64,000 nucleotides of DNA from Hirudinaria manillensis. Its lineage: Eukaryota; Annelida; Clitellata; Hirudinida; Hirudinidae. The translations under genes and the position numbers were made by a program. The notes below the pieces were generated by a model. It was not told the origin of the DNA. It ran no database searches and was given only the letters and a program-made list of their open reading frames with translations. The stretch lies in contig CM067530.1 in NCBI GenBank assembly GCA_034509925.1, positions 9,372,501-9,436,500 on the forward strand, given 5' to 3'. This document shows positions 10,187 through 26,283 of this stretch, piece after piece (the stretch's first letter is position 1; each line of letters opens with the position of its first letter).

Positions 10187-11486
10187 TACTCATATTTTGG
10201 GAACATTAATAATATTTTAGGAATGTTACGGCAAAAAATTCGTCCAACTTATGGTCCGATGCAATGCTTCGTATGACTTAATTGATCTCACATATAAATA
10301 TTTCTCTTCTGCCAAAACGGAGGAGGAAAAACTGGAACTTACCAATGATTATCTCACATCTTGTGTTGACGTATGTATTATTACTTAGTTTCTATAAAAA
10401 GATGTATTTCGGCATTCATTAACATTTATTATTTATTAAGGACGCCCGTAAGCTTCATATATTCGGACTGGACTTTCTTGAAATGTCCGCTCAACTCTAC
10501 CATCATATTAGCGATGCTTTCCGTGCCAACTTCAGAGTAAATTATTTTCTGAACATTTTTGTATAAGAGTTCTCGACTTATTTAATTAGATTATAATTAC
10601 AAAATTATATACTAATATATATATATATACTAATGGTCCTATTTACAGTGTTATAAATATTCCAACGAAATTATGACGAAGGTCGACGAATGCTACCGCA
10701 ATAATATTGAGCCTTACGTTACGGACAATTTCTCAGCTGATCCACAAAATGGTCAAGCGCTTGTCGGTACCAAGAAATCGATGAACCCTGAACATGATGA
10801 ACATGATTTTACGATCGAAAAATTCATAATTTATGATTTCTTTCTCAAACAATTGTATCTAATCTGGAAATTACGTGATATATTAGAGAAATGTGCAGAA
10901 TATGCCGAGGTTCATTATATTTTTCTAATATATTTCTAATATTCAGTGAATTTGAAGATTCTATTGTAACCAATTCCTACATATTAAATATTTATTTGAA
11001 TTTAGGTCAGTGGAGAGTGGGATGGGCAAGTCTTTAGGAATAGAAGTACTTTCGTTAATACATTCCTGAACGAAAGACTTAACGATCCGACAGAATGCTG
11101 TGATTTGCCATGGTGGTTTAATACCATGTTCTCCAAGTGGTAGGATTAACTTTTTGCTCACTATTTGTTCTTCAAAAAGCGTTTTAAAATATCTCATTAT
11201 ATTGAATCAACTGCTTTTAGAAAGCAACATTTCTTTAATTCTGCTAATTATTCTTCAGCCCGTTCTTATTCGTTTCGAAGCGACATGAATATATGTTTGG
11301 GGATTTAATCAAAATGGTAAAGGGAGAAGAAATTAGCGACGTGAGTGAATACTTTAATTTTCTCATCTTTGAACAGATGTTTAGTTTTTTAATTATTTTA
11401 ATTGAATTTATTTTATAAAGGCCGCATGGGAAAGACTATATTATGCTATTAATGGATCCTATCTTAAAGTTCGTGTCCATTGGTAG
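8532..11486 (+). CDS. Unrecognised 516-aa protein, copy L of an inverted gene pair
   Basis: Fifteen exons join in phase from ATG 8532 to TAG 11486: 8532-8604, 8806-8864, 8932-8981, 9156-9241, 9304-9380, 9460-9572, 9638-9759, 9823-9918, 9988-10073, 10221-10370, 10441-10536, 10649-10909, 11006-11139, 11259-11340 and 11421-11486 (1551 bases, 516 residues). The product looks soluble and helical, with no signal peptide or membrane segment. The best-conserved blocks against copy R (17538-20611) are DHCRAIKILKVAL, FSSAKT.EEKL, DFTIEKFI.YD, LPWWFNTMFSKW and SKRHEYM.GDLIKM.KGEEISD. One intron uses a GC donor (A|GCAAGT at 9919), required for phase and also found in copy R. The 65-base intron 9573-9637 matches coding sequence of copy R. 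I cannot assign a family or function. Intact phases over 15 exons argue for a live gene. MCUR1 starts only 234 bases downstream. Confidence 0.7.
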
Positions 11487-11719
11487 GGCGATGTTAATCC
11501 GATATGTATACTCGCCAGAATATACCATATCAAATGTTATTAGAAGAAAAATGCGGCAGTTACTTTAAACTCAATTTTATTTTCTTTGCCATCCTAATAA
11601 ACGTTGAACAACCAGTGTGTCAAAAACAATTTAGTAAGAAAAGTACTGAGACATATTTCTTTCTTGTAAATTTACTTTTAATTCTCACAAGTTTCGAAAA
11701 CGTTGCCCCCTTGGCCGTA

Positions 11720-13442
11720 ATGCTTCGTCGGAATTTTTCAGTGTTTGGTTTGCGATATAGGGACTCACTTTTTCATCATAGATTAGGTACATTAATTGTT
11801 TATCAGTTTTGGACCATTTCAAAGGATGATCACTCAAAATAGTGGGTTTCATCATTTCAGTCTCTCAAGCTAAATACTGCATTGATGCTCGTAAAGTCAA
11901 TCTCACGGATGCTAAAAATACATACACCTTTGACACCAACAGACTCGTCAAAAATTTTAAGACAGCGGGTAGTATAACACTACTTTTACTACTAAATATA
12001 TTTGTTACAATTGCAGATATGTTGTTTTTTTAAAGTTAATCTCATTAATTAGTAATTGTTGTTAAAACATCAACTGAATAGTACTAAGGATGAAAGTCAA
12101 CCATTTTAAAAGGTTTGACACCAGAGCAGGCAGAAATGATAACTTACTCCTTGGTGGAAATCACACAAGGTCAAATGGAATTTATCCAGAAGAATCTTGT
12201 TACCAAGGATCAACAAGTGAGCAGTAATGTGTCTCACATTATTTTATTATTTATTAACAGATCAGTGCTCTTAATTTACCCGTAATTGTTTGCTTCATTA
12301 TTGATGCTAAATTTCCAACAGGAAATCCTGCTCCAGCAAATCCTTCAGCAAATTAGCATGATCAGAAAGGATATGTTGATCTTGGAAAAGAGTGAATTCT
12401 CAAACCTTAAGCATGAGTATGAGGTGACAAAAATTGATTGGACTTTTGCATTGAATAAAGATTGTGAAATTGATTTGAATGCTGACAAAATTTGACTCAC
12501 ATTGTTAACTTGTTGTCTGCTTGTGATGTTAACCTAAGAAGTTCTATCTCAGAAACAAAGCTTCGAAATCAGTCGGATCAAGACAGACTTTAAGGAAGAG
12601 TTAGGCAATGTAAAGGCCAACGTGGCTCTTGATCTCAACCTAGAGAAGTCACGAGCCAAGGATGCCGTGAGTGTCTCGTACATTTCATCAACTTCTTAGA
12701 ACTCTAAGAGATCACATGATGTTCTGCTTATTGATGTGGTTGTGGAAATGGATGCAACTTTCTTTACTTAGTTCTATGTAATAGAAGTATTACTACATTG
12801 AATCCATGATTAGGTTAAGCTCAATTTTCTACATTTCAGCACATGATAAGCGAGAAATCGATCTCGACACTCGAGAACAAGATTGGTATCATGGGCTCCG
12901 AACATGACAAGCAGATTTCTGGCCTTGACAACAAGATACAGACAGAAATCGCCAAGCTTCTGGCTACCTATGAAAGATACAGGAATGACATCATAAAATA
13001 TGCTGCAGGTATATCAGTTTCTCTCTTGAGACTTCGTAAATGAGTCATAGCTTATCAATGCAAGAGATTGGGTAGAGGCCTTGATAATCAAAGTTCAATT
13101 CTAGTCCAAAATGTTCCTGTGGACAATAGTTTTTTGCATTTGTAGTTTCATGGATTCAAAGGATGCTTCTAAATGTTCTTTTATATGCCTTCTAACTAGG
13201 CCATTTACATTTCATTTGGATGTTTTTAAATTTAAGATTTATTTTATTTTTTATTTTATTTATTTATTTCTCAACAAATTGAAGGGTCATCCAATGACCA
13301 CTAACTAACATTTGGTAATCAAAAACAAATAACTTACCAACTCTGCAAATTAAATGATAACACTAATATCATTTTGTCCTTAGGAACAGTCATGACTTGT
13401 CTGACGATATGCCTTGGATTCTACAGACTTTGGATGGGTTAA
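11720..13442 (+). CDS. MCUR1: MCUR1/CCDC90-family mitochondrial coiled-coil protein
   Basis: Seven exons (11720-11786, 11861-11968, 12113-12216, 12322-12423, 12553-12666, 12840-13008, 13384-13442) give 240 residues with all phases matching. The N-terminus MLRRNFSVFGLRYRD is basic and acid-free, like a mitochondrial presequence. Then come the family signature FDT..LVK, LTPEQAEMI, the strongly conserved QQI..IRKDMLILEKSEFS block, a long coiled coil (about residues 85-215) and the C-terminal anchor TCLTICLGFYRLWMG. Known members (MCUR1, CCDC90B) are inner-membrane proteins; MCUR1 supports mitochondrial calcium uniporter and respiratory-chain assembly. Orthology to MCUR1 rather than CCDC90B cannot be settled by eye. 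The start is the first ATG giving a presequence and phase 1 into exon 2. A damaged copy of exon 5 lies at 1221-1336. Confidence 0.85.
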
Positions 13443-14294
13443 ATTACTCAACTGGACAGCTTTATGTGCCAAGATGTTTACTGCTTATTTAGGGAAATGT
13501 TTATGTTTTATATTTTACTTTAGCCAGTGATTTGGAACTGTTTTTAATTTCTCTGAGGATCTATCATGTCATTTGTCACCTAAAGTGGCCACTAGATGTC
13601 TAACTTATACATCAGCATCATATTCCAATCTTAATTCAGGCTGCATTGACCTAAATTCAGGCTTACCTCCAAGATGGTTGTTGTTGTAAGCAAATGAAAA
13701 TTTGAAGAAGGATTGATAAATTAGAGTCCAGTGTTGGTTGAAACAATCCAACAGTGACTCATAACAGGTCAAAGTCAAAAACGGTTGGGATTGATGAACA
13801 AATCTAACAATTCACTTGAAATGGGTTAATATTCCAATAAATTAGCACGAGTCAGCAATCTAACCAGGAAATAATGAAACATTTTATCGTTAAAAAGTGC
13901 TGAAATGTCAAATCAAGGCTCAAAAATAGGTGAATTTCAAATCATTTTGTCTCTTAGCATAAACTTTGGTTTGCTGATACTCACCAAGTTAATGACAAAC
14001 ATATGAGAGCCGAATTTCCTAATGAGCATGGAACATGTGTCTGAGTAACAACATTACAAAAAGCATGCCAATAGCAATGTGGAGGAGTTCATACTTAGCA
14101 ATGTAACAAGAGGTCCATGAATTCTTCATATTCTGTTCTAAAAGGTAAGAAACAATCTTAGGCAGACACTTCCTGGCTCAGAAAAATGATCAACAAAAAT
14201 ATTATTGGACAACTACATTTTGATGGCAATAATCTAACAGACAATTGACAATGTTCAGCTGGCGATGAATGGAATACAACACCCTTCATGAACT
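13443..14294. other. Tail-to-tail spacer between MCUR1 and polyamine oxidase
   Basis: No coding potential seen on either strand. It must carry the 3' UTRs of both converging genes. An AATAAA at about 13835 on the plus strand could serve the MCUR1-like transcript. Confidence 0.5.
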
Positions 14295-16728
<2,434 letters not shown>

Positions 16729-17537
16729 ATGACAAAAATTATAATGAAATCATGAGACACGAGTGAGAGCTCTCGTCTGGTTTAATATCTACAGATCTCA
16801 ACCTTGGAAATGATTATGACCTAGAAGAAATTTACGAAACCCTAAGATAATATCATAGGCTAAGATTTACAGAAACTAAATACTAGACACTCCATCCCAA
16901 AAAAGACCAACATCACATCGGACGAGCACCTAAGCGATCCTTAACAAACAAATGGAACACGCTAGTGTAATGGTTTATTTTTTTTACAAATTGTACACAC
17001 ATAATACATCAAAATGTTTGACAAAATGTTTGTTACCAAATCGCGTTCATTTATATTTGCTATTTATTATGGTAGATTAGTAAAACTTTCCAAACACCCA
17101 AATATATTATTATCAGATAGGGAATGGATATAAGAAATAAAAGCCACGTCCTGTTTACCAAATGGGGTTCAAAGAATTAAAGACTCTATCCCAAAGAGTT
17201 TAAAGTAGCTTCTCTTTCTATATTCTATGACATCCCACTGTATTTTTAGACCTTACAAACATGTAATTTTGTAGTAACTGCATGGTCACCAATAAGGAAA
17301 GGAAATGATATCAACACATCAGTTTCATATCGTGTCACTTCTAATTTCCAGAGGCATTTATTGAATACTCTTACGATTGCTAGACGAAAAATTAACATAG
17401 GACACATATCTCTAAAACTAAAGTTGGCTTTTTATTTAAATATCTCCGGATGAGGTGGTAAATATATTTAATGAACAAACATTAAATTAATATTGCTTCT
17501 CTATATTTAGCTTAATAAGAGGCGTCTTTTATCGTTT
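16729..17537. other. Spacer between polyamine oxidase start and copy R stop
   Basis: About 800 AT-rich bases with no supported gene. It should contain the promoter of the minus-strand polyamine oxidase next to 16730 and the 3' UTR of copy R. A TTTATT (AATAAA on the minus strand) at about 17430 is a candidate poly(A) signal for copy R. Confidence 0.45.
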
Positions 17538-20500
17538 TTAATAGAATCCATTAATGGCATAATGCAATCCTTCCCACGTGGCCTTTCATGTTCGGAAAAA
17601 TAAATTCAAGGGTTAAATAAACTTTAAATAAAATAATTATAAAAAAACAAACGATAATTTAAAGATGAAAAAATTAAAATATTCACGCACGTCGCTAATT
17701 TCTTCTCCTTTTAACATTTTGATTAAATCTCCAACCATATATTCATGTCGTTTTGAAAGTATTAGGAACGGACTGCGGAATAGTTAATTATTATCTAAAT
17801 TAGTGAAATGTTACAATTAAAAGCAGATGATTTAAAAGAAATCTAATGCGATGGTTTAAATCGCATTAAAAAACTGTGAGCAGAAAGTTAATCTACCATT
17901 TCGAGAACATGGTATTAAACCACCAGGGCAGACCACATCGTTTTTTCCGGTTCGTAAGTCTTACGTTGAGGAAGTCATTAATAAAAGTACATCTATTCCT
18001 AAATACTCTTCCATCCCATTCTCTTGTATCTCCTATGAACTGAATTCACCCAACGGTTAACATTTAACAACAGGTTACAATAATATTTCAATAATTATTT
18101 TTCATTTACTGGAATTTTCAAAACCACATAATATTTATGAATAAATAGTGATGAAAGTAACCTGAATATATTCGTCACGAATCTCGAGCATATCATATAG
18201 TTTCCGGACTAGATACAACGCCTTGAGGAATAAATCGTAAACTATGAATTTCTCAATCGTAAAATCATGTCCATCTTCAGAGTCAGTCGATTTGTTGGTG
18301 CCGGCACACAATTGCTCATTAGGTGAATCGGCTGAGTGATTGTCAGTAATATATGGTTCAATATCATTGCGATGGTACTCGTCGACTTTCTTCATTATTT
18401 CGTTGGAATAACCCTCATACTACAATTAGGATGCAATGGATATTATAATTAAATAAGATTTGAAGACTTTCAACATTAATTTATATAAATTACATCGAAT
18501 ATGTCGTAGAAAGAATAATTGATAATCTTGTAAATTCTACGGCGATATTCCAAATACTCCATCGCGTTATAAACTGATGGTTCCTAAAAAATATATTTAA
18601 TATTTAAAGTTAAAGAATGCCTAAATACATTTTTATCATAAAACTGTCTAATGTTATATACTTCAAATTCAGCTGTGAGGAAATCTTTGGTGCGCTTCAG
18701 TTTCTCCTCATCTGTTTTGGCAGATGAGAAGAATTGGTAAATAAGATCTATGGAGTCAGACAAAAGGGGGCAATTTTCCATACATATGACGTAATCTTTA
18801 TCGTAACATTTCTAAAATATTATTAACGTTAAATGTTACATCTTAAATGTATGATTTAAATAATTCATGAATCTATAAATGAATTTGGCCACACATTGAA
18901 AATTTCTTGAAGGATTACCTGATCACCTTGAAGCATTACCTTGAGTTTTTTCATTGATTTGAATGATTCTTCAACGTGTTCCTCACGGGCCTTAAAGCCG
19001 AATTTTACGAACATTTTCGAACCTGATAAATAACATTTTAAAATTCAAGTTTAAGATCTCAACCTTTTTCTAAATAATTCATAAATTTTAAAACTTGCTT
19101 TGATGGGTCATCCAAGAGGTAATCCTTTTTGTTTGAACATTCTTGGCTTCGGGGATGTTTCTAGTCTTTAAGAGATCCCATATAAGACGGTAACTTTTGG
19201 CTAATATTCAAATGTAGTGTTTTAAAATTTTAATTAAAAATCTCTAATTAAAAAGTAAACTTACAAAAATATGTTGCGGTTCCTCTCTGTATAATATCTC
19301 TATGTTTATGTAGAGCAACCTTCAGAATTTTTATGGCACGGCAATGATCGGTGGCTATTCTGTAGCCTATCAAATCATTGATGAACCTGTTGTTATCAAA
19401 ATAAATGTCATTATATAAACTGTTAAAGGTATCGTAAATCAGAGGTATGCTATGTTTGACTAACAATGTTACCACATCAGTGCGGCCATAAATGAGAATG
19501 TTGTCGCTTGAGCTTCCAATCAATTGAAGAAATGTTGTATCCACAATGCGAGAAGCGGGGAATATTTTATTAAATTCCTAAAAATTAAAAGTTCAGAATC
19601 AAAGTTCATAAATATAAAGCATAACCAAATTCGTTTATCTTGATAAAGTAATACGTACCACGCAGCAATAAATGTAGTAAAACGCATCAAAGCAGTTGGC
19701 GATTAGAAATTCAGTTGAATATTTTGAACGGACGGCTGAAAAATCATATTTAAAATAAATTGTAAATAAATGAATTCGTTCAGATTAAATATTGCACAAA
19801 CTCTTATAAGGATGTTCGCTATCATTCGGATAAAGCAAATCGTCTATCTGGAATAGAGTCTTGTCTGATATCATCGGCAACAAAGAACTAAGGTAAGGGT
19901 AAAGTTTTATCATAAATCTTTCGATTGTAGTTATAATTTTAAGCTAATAATTTTCGTAACAGTTAAATTATATCAATTATTCTTGATTTTAAAAGTAAAA
20001 ATAAAGATGTGACAAAATATCTCAAATTAAACTCATGCCTAAAACAACACAAACCTTATCACTGCCGAAGCCTCCTTAAATCTTTCAAAATGGGCCTCTG
20101 AGAACTGAATTAAAGTTTTAGAAAATTAGAGGTTTAGTCATCATATTTCCTGTAAAATATTTATTAAACCTTTCTCTTTTTCTCCAGAATTCCTCTCAGC
20201 TCCCACAATGTATCGATTACCTTTGATACTACAGAACATGAGAACTGTTATTATATACATATCAAACAACATATTTGAAACTTAATAAATGTTTATCATC
20301 AAATCAATAAGATAATGTCATGATGATATCCTTAGTGCTAAAGGAGGTGTACTTTATGAATCTATTATTAACTTAATAGTAAAGTATTGAAATAACTCGG
20401 GGTACGTAAATATTGAATATAATTTCAATTAATTTAAGCGGGTAATATTTTGATCGTCCAATTATAGAAAGCCTATAATATGTCTGAACCCGAAAAACAG

Positions 20501-20611
20501 TAATTAACATTAATCGCAATGAAAATTTATACCCTTGTCTTTGGTAGAGATCTTTGTTTTCCCATGGTTTTTCTTAGCGGACATTTTCACTTTCGTCTCG
20601 ACTTGCATCAT
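17538..20611 (-). CDS. Unrecognised ~545-aa protein, copy R of an inverted gene pair
   Basis: Fourteen minus-strand exons join in phase: 20533-20611, 20170-20228, 20055-20104, 19802-19887, 19659-19735, 19265-19577, 19099-19200, 18919-19022 (or ending at 18940), 18662-18811, 18494-18583, 18162-18419, 17897-18039, 17691-17772 and 17538-17582. Total 545 residues, or 538 with the alternative donor 21 bases earlier. Exon order, phases and several splice-site sequences match copy L at 8532-11486, while the proteins have diverged widely. The long exon 19265-19577 carries a segment (DNILIYGRTDVV through LIYDTFNSLYND) that is intronic in copy L. The intron after 19099 uses a GC donor (A|GCAAGT), the only choice that keeps phase. 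The N-terminus is lysine-rich; no signal peptide, membrane segment or known motif is visible. Function unknown. The gene is complete and probably expressed. Confidence 0.7.
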
Positions 20612-21933
20612 TTTCTGTATGGGTTTTCTATATTTCTACGTGTTGTGGATCAATATTAAACTATCGCGAAACTATGGTTAGTATAAGAAAAACTCGATTG
20701 AAGCTACGCGAAACAAAGTTTTTCATGACGAATGTTCGGCATAATTTCAAAATTATATTTTTGCAAAAATTTATATTTTAAAAATGAATGTAGCATAAAA
20801 TTTGGAATGATTTTGATATCTATAGTACTGAACATTTTTTCCCGTTTTATGAGTTTGTTTAAATAAGAAGGATCAAGAAAGGATATAACCCAATAAACAT
20901 CGATTCTGGATAAACAAATTGTTTAAAAAATAACTACATTCATAGTTTCTTCTTTATTTCTTGAAACTTGTAGGAATTATTGATTATCTGTTAACTTCAT
21001 TTTTTTCTATATGATCTCTACCGTCAACCATCTGGTTGCATGAGAATATAACAATGAATTAATCCAAACGCAAATAATGTCATTAATCGCGTTTATTTCT
21101 TTGCATCAATAATGCTGCACAAACTGAGATGCTAAATGATTAATTAAAAATTACATTCAACTTTGCAAGTGAAGATGAATAGATTAATTAACCTAAATTA
21201 GATTTAAGAAAAACTCCTTAAAAAAAAGTCGCGGCCTTAAGAGACACATGCTGCCCGAACGAGTTCAGGAACCAATTGTAGCCACGTTGTAGTTCAGTAA
21301 ACAAAAATACATGAGGTCAAGAAATGTGCCTGGGTTTGACTGAAACTCTATCAAATAATGACTCGCAAAAGAATCAAAACAACGACATAATCTTTTGATT
21401 CTTTTGATAGAATTAGATTAGTAGCAAATTATTTTGAACGAGTTTGAACGAAAAGGAGACAATTAAAGCGAACAATTTAGGACCGCAACGTGTAGATTCG
21501 GGTTATGGGCGGAGACGCGCTGCTTCTGAATGACAAAATAGTTCACAGCTGCGAACCAGGCTCGATATAAGGTCAGGCCGTAAAACATTGCCGAAAATTT
21601 TCAATTTGGTTGGTAAAAGATTAAGTTGAGGCGTCAATAATTATAAATCTGACTGCACTAAACGATAAAAAAAAATAGGGTGAAATCATAAGTGTTTTTT
21701 ATGAATATGACAGGACGAATGTTAAATTTAATTCTCAGAGAATTAGATCTTGGAAGGCATGCTTGTTGCTCTTTATGGAGTTCAAAAAGTCGACTTCTCC
21801 ACACTTCGTGTTCTTGCAATGGTTGGTAGATACAGCCTAAATTCATTCATGAATTAATTTAATAATTAATCAATTTGTTATTAATTTGCAATAAAATGTC
21901 TAATTGTTACGTCTTAATAAATTAATGTTATAG
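20612..21933. other. Divergent upstream region of copy R and the 4CL-like gene
   Basis: About 1.3 kb, AT-rich, between the start of copy R (minus) and the first recognised exon of the 4CL-like gene (plus). It should hold both promoters and the missing first coding exon of the 4CL-like gene, which must end in phase 1; no candidate there was convincing. A GC-richer patch near 21480-21580 could belong to that promoter or exon. Confidence 0.4.
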
Positions 21934-24900
21934 TTATCCACAGAAGTCCCTATCCAGACGTGGACATACCAAAATTGACGATAACAGAAATGGTTATGAA
22001 GGATTTCAACCAATTCGGAAGAACAAAAGCTTTGGTTAGCCAATGTTAATATGTGATTTTCTCAATATTTATTCGACTGTAGCCAGCAACTCACTTTGAA
22101 AACACAACTAAATCAGTGAACCTATTTTTAGATTCACTTCTTTCGAAACCTTCCCTAAATTATCCGACAATTATATCCAGCTCAGTCGTTAGTGCTGAAG
22201 TACTTTTGAGGTCATGAATGAAATGAAATAAATTCTAAGATAAGTTTTCTGTTGTACCATAATTGTATTAGCAATGTTTTGAATGAATGAAATGTCGCTT
22301 TCACTGTCGGCGTTAGAATGTTTCTCGTGCGTACTTTGGAATCTCGAGTCGACGTGCAAAATATGCTGCAAATAATAGTATAAAGAGAGCTAAAAAAAAG
22401 TTCAAATGAAGGCAAATTAAAAATGGTTGTTAAAGTGATTTTAAATGCTTATAGTAATGTTCCTCTGCTATTAATATGCAACGATTTACAGCCTGTTCAT
22501 TCCAATATCAGGTCATTTTCATCCAGAGATTTCTCTGAAAATAAATTGAGCTTTTATGTGTATAAAAAAAAGAGCTTACGTTCGAAATGAAATCTACTTA
22601 CCTCTAATAATTCATCGAGTTAAGTCATTATATGTCTATCACAGCACTCGTCACAGCACGGCTTCCATAAACTGCATCAACTAACAAACTAAGCCCACAA
22701 TTTGACCCGAATGAAAATCTTTTAACTTTCAGATCGATGGGGTCACGGGGCGTACATTGACCTTTGACCAGCTGAAGGACTCGATCTGGAAGATCGCCAG
22801 TGGAATGTCAAAGCAGGGCTTCGGAAAGGGAGACGTGATGTTGATTCTGAGCGAGAACAGCATCGATTTCATTCTGGTTCTCCACGCTGCTCTCAGTTTG
22901 GGTGGAATCGTCACCACTTGTAACTGCCACTATCTTGTAGGTGAGCGACAGCTCGGCATGCTATTTTCTTAGGGTCCATGGTTTTCTTAGTCTGCTCCTT
23001 GTTTTTGCACTTTTGGTTTTCCGAAAGATCGTATTTTGAGTCGATTTTCTCGCTCCTTTCTCGTGATTTTCTCCGAAATGTTGTCTTTTTTAGGACGAAA
23101 AGTCGTAACATGTGAGATGGGCAAGTAGAAAAATCGAATAGTTTTATTGTTGTTTTTTATAAAATTAAACTCAGAACTTTGAACTCGGTGCCCTTTTCAT
23201 AGACAATTAGAGCGTTTTATCATGTCATTGATGCTTCAGTTGTTGTCGCGAGAAAGTATTTTGATGAAAATTTTATTTTAAAAGACCAACAATTGTTTAA
23301 TAGATGATGTTGTGAGACAGATTCTGCACTCAAAAGCAAACTACATTTACTGTTCTCGTCTGTCCACCGTCAAAACCAAGGAAGTCCTCACCAGGACTAA
23401 CAGCATCAAAGTTTGTTTTTAAAACTTTCTACGAAAACATTCTCAATTGTTTGAAATTAGTTTTTTGAAGTTGCTGTATTGATTGTTGATTGTTAATGAT
23501 ACCCAATATTTAAGAACTTATACAACATAACTTATGGAACGAAAAAAAAGTAAAAACATCTTTTTATTAGTTTCTAACATTTGTAAGAATTATACTTAAT
23601 ATGTTAATATTCATCTCTCTTTTTCCTTAGATTGTTTTATTATTTATTTTTATTTTATGAAATAGAAAATCTTCGTGTCCGGATCAGAAGACGGATTCGT
23701 ACCTCTTTCCTTCCTCCTGGAAGACGACGGAGTTGCTTTTCCATCGAACCCAGTTGCAGATCCAATGTCCACGGCTCTGCTTCCTTATTCCAGCGGCACA
23801 ACTGGATTGTCGAAGGGTGTCATGCTCAGTCATTACGCTGAGGTGGCCAATTGTCTGCAGGTTGAGTGAGTAAAATATGGAAGCCAAGTTATAAATAAAA
23901 GGCAATTAATTACAGCTAACAATTATTAATTAATAGATTCATTAAATTTCAATTTTATTCTTTATTTATTCATTCATTCATTCATTCTTTCACTCATTAA
24001 CTATTTACATTCGTGAAGAGAGGACTGTACCATAAAAACGTTAATGTTTTTCCTTTAAATTACTTTAAATTATCTTGTAGCAGTTATTTAACTGTTCATT
24101 GCCATGTTTTTTTTTTTCATGAAGCATGAAAGATTACTTGCCAGAGAAAGGCCGCGACAGACAAATTGCTATCCTTCCTTTCTACCACATTTACGGTATC
24201 ATCACCCACTGCATGGTTATCCTTATGAAGGGCTTAACGTCGGTTGTTTTGCCCAATTTCGAGCCGAAATTATTCTTGGAATCCATCCAGAATTACAAAG
24301 TTAGTGGTTGTAAGCAGGTGAACGTAGGACAGTTAAAAATATCATCTCGTTTCATCCATTCATCCATCCATCCATCGGTCCATCCGTCCGTCCGTCTATA
24401 CTTACTTTTTTTCTCGTGAATGTCAATTCAGGTTGGAATGACTCACCTTGTCCCACCGATCTTGACTTTCCTCACTAAACACGACATGGTCTCAGAGTAC
24501 AACTTGCAGTCGCTCAACCGTGTAATCTCTGGAGCGGCACCACTGGGTTTAGAAATCATTCAACAGTTCAAGAAGCAATACCCTCAGTGCAATGTAGGTC
24601 AAGGTTAGGTGTAAGTCCATCTTTTTCAACGTCTTCGTCGTCGTAGGCAAACACTGGAGGCGATAATGGAATGCGATTAGACCGGAGTTTGACGATCCCT
24701 GGTCTAGAATTTTGCCTTAATAGTTTTAAAATGTTTATTTTTACTCTGAGAAGAATGTCATTTAGAAAAAAATCTATCAACTCCACCATCTTAGTCGTTC
24801 GTAGAACATAATTCATGAATTTATGAAGCGATTGTCTGTTTTCTTGACTATTGTAAAAGTGCTTAGCTAATAACTATTGTAATATATCATTCTGCACGTC

Positions 24901-26283
24901 TATTAATTAGTATGGGAATTGCCATTGTATAAAAAAAAGTCACAAACGCTTCAATACAACAACGTACGCCATTTTAGGTTATGGTATGACGGAAACAGGG
25001 CCGGTAGTTACAATGACTTCAGGAGTCGGACCACATTACAAACCAAGATCTTGCGGTCCTCTCGTTCCAAATACTCTCTTAAAGGTCATTTCGTTCATCT
25101 TTCAATCCGATTGAAAGTGCAATTGAACTTTGATTGAACTACGATCTACAATCAATAGGTACTCGATCCCGACAAGAAAGAACTTGAATCGGGAAAGACT
25201 GGAGAATTGTACGTGAAAGGACCTCAGTTGATGACCGGTTACCTCAACAATCCCAAGGCAACCAGTGAAACCATTGACGAGGACGGATGGCTACGAACAG
25301 GTGCTTTGCCGTGGCATTCACGAGTTGTCATAGAAACCACATGTTTTTTTGTATTTAAAAAAAAACAAACAAAAAACGAAATTGTTGAATATTTCCAGTG
25401 ACAATGAGTGAAACGTCTTTCTTCGAACTGCCCTCGTGTGAATTTTTATCTTGTTATATTTTATTACATTTATTATATTAATTTTACCTTTAACTGGTTC
25501 GGCACGAATTTGCATGGTTATTCTTTTTAAAATTTTCTAGATCAACTATAAGAAAATCCCTGCGATTATATAAAGCCATGTGATGATCTATAACTTGGTA
25601 TCTTTTTTTGGAGCAGGTGATATCGGATACATGGACGAAGATAGCTTGCTGTACGTCGTGGATAGGGCCAAAGAACTTATAAAATTCAAAGGCCTTCAGG
25701 TGCCACCGGCAGAACTGGAGGACATTCTCTGTTCCCATCCGAGTGTGGCCGACGCTGCCGTGGTGGGTCTGCCTGACTCTGAGGCCGGGGAAATCCCGAA
25801 GGCCTTCGTGTCCTTGAAGCAGGGAGCAGTGGCTTCCGTTGAGGAACTGCAGAACTTTATCAATAGTAATTAATTTGATCCTATTTGTTTCGATTTTATC
25901 ATTGTTTTTCTTATTGACTGTTCTTGGATTTTGATGTAATTGCTGGTTAATTGATTTGCAGGAACATTTTTTAAATTTATTTTTAAGTATTTAATTCGCT
26001 TTATCTTATTACATTTTCTTTAAATTCTAATTTAACCAATTAAAAGAATTTAAAAATATTTTTTACTCTTTCATAAAACAAATAATTTCCTCTTCAAAAT
26101 TTATTAATGGCGAATATTTCTATATATATATATATATATAAGTTAAATGTTAAATTTTTTAATTAATTTATGTATTTTTTAGAGAGGGTTGTATCCTACA
26201 AAAGACTGAGAGGTGGCATAACCTTCATACCGACCATTCCACGATCACCTTCAGGAAAAATTCTGAGGAAGAATTTGAAATGA
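21934..26283 (+). CDS. 4-coumarate-CoA-ligase-like / acyl-CoA synthetase (ANL superfamily)
   Basis: Ten exons in phase: 21934-22034, 22733-22940, 23304-23410, 23666-23865, 24125-24299, 24432-24603, 24978-25084, 25159-25300, 25617-25865 and 26183-26283, coding for about 520 residues; the first exon with the ATG is not identified. It opens with [10 protein letters not shown], typical of this family. The AMP-binding P-loop is [18 protein letters not shown], followed by [17 protein letters not shown], the GWLRTG|DIGY motif split by an intron, the hinge [11 protein letters not shown] and the C-terminal catalytic Lys context [14 protein letters not shown] enzymes adenylate a carboxylic acid and transfer it to CoA; insect luciferases, plant 4CL and invertebrate fatty-acyl ligases all belong here. 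The substrate cannot be read from the sequence. The C-terminus (RKNLK) lacks the peroxisomal SKL signal found on many relatives, so a cytosolic site is possible. Confidence 0.85.

Noticed and set aside
8532-11486. First idea that the L/R gene pair encodes cullins
   Set aside because: Only vague helical resemblance; no cullin repeat motif, no cullin homology domain and no neddylation site could be matched, so the family is left unnamed.
11504-11719. Upstream in-frame extension of the MCUR1-like first exon (from ATG 11504)
   Set aside because: The extra 72 residues are hydrophobic low-information sequence. The ATG at 11720 gives a clean mitochondrial presequence and leaves room for the 3' UTR of copy L.
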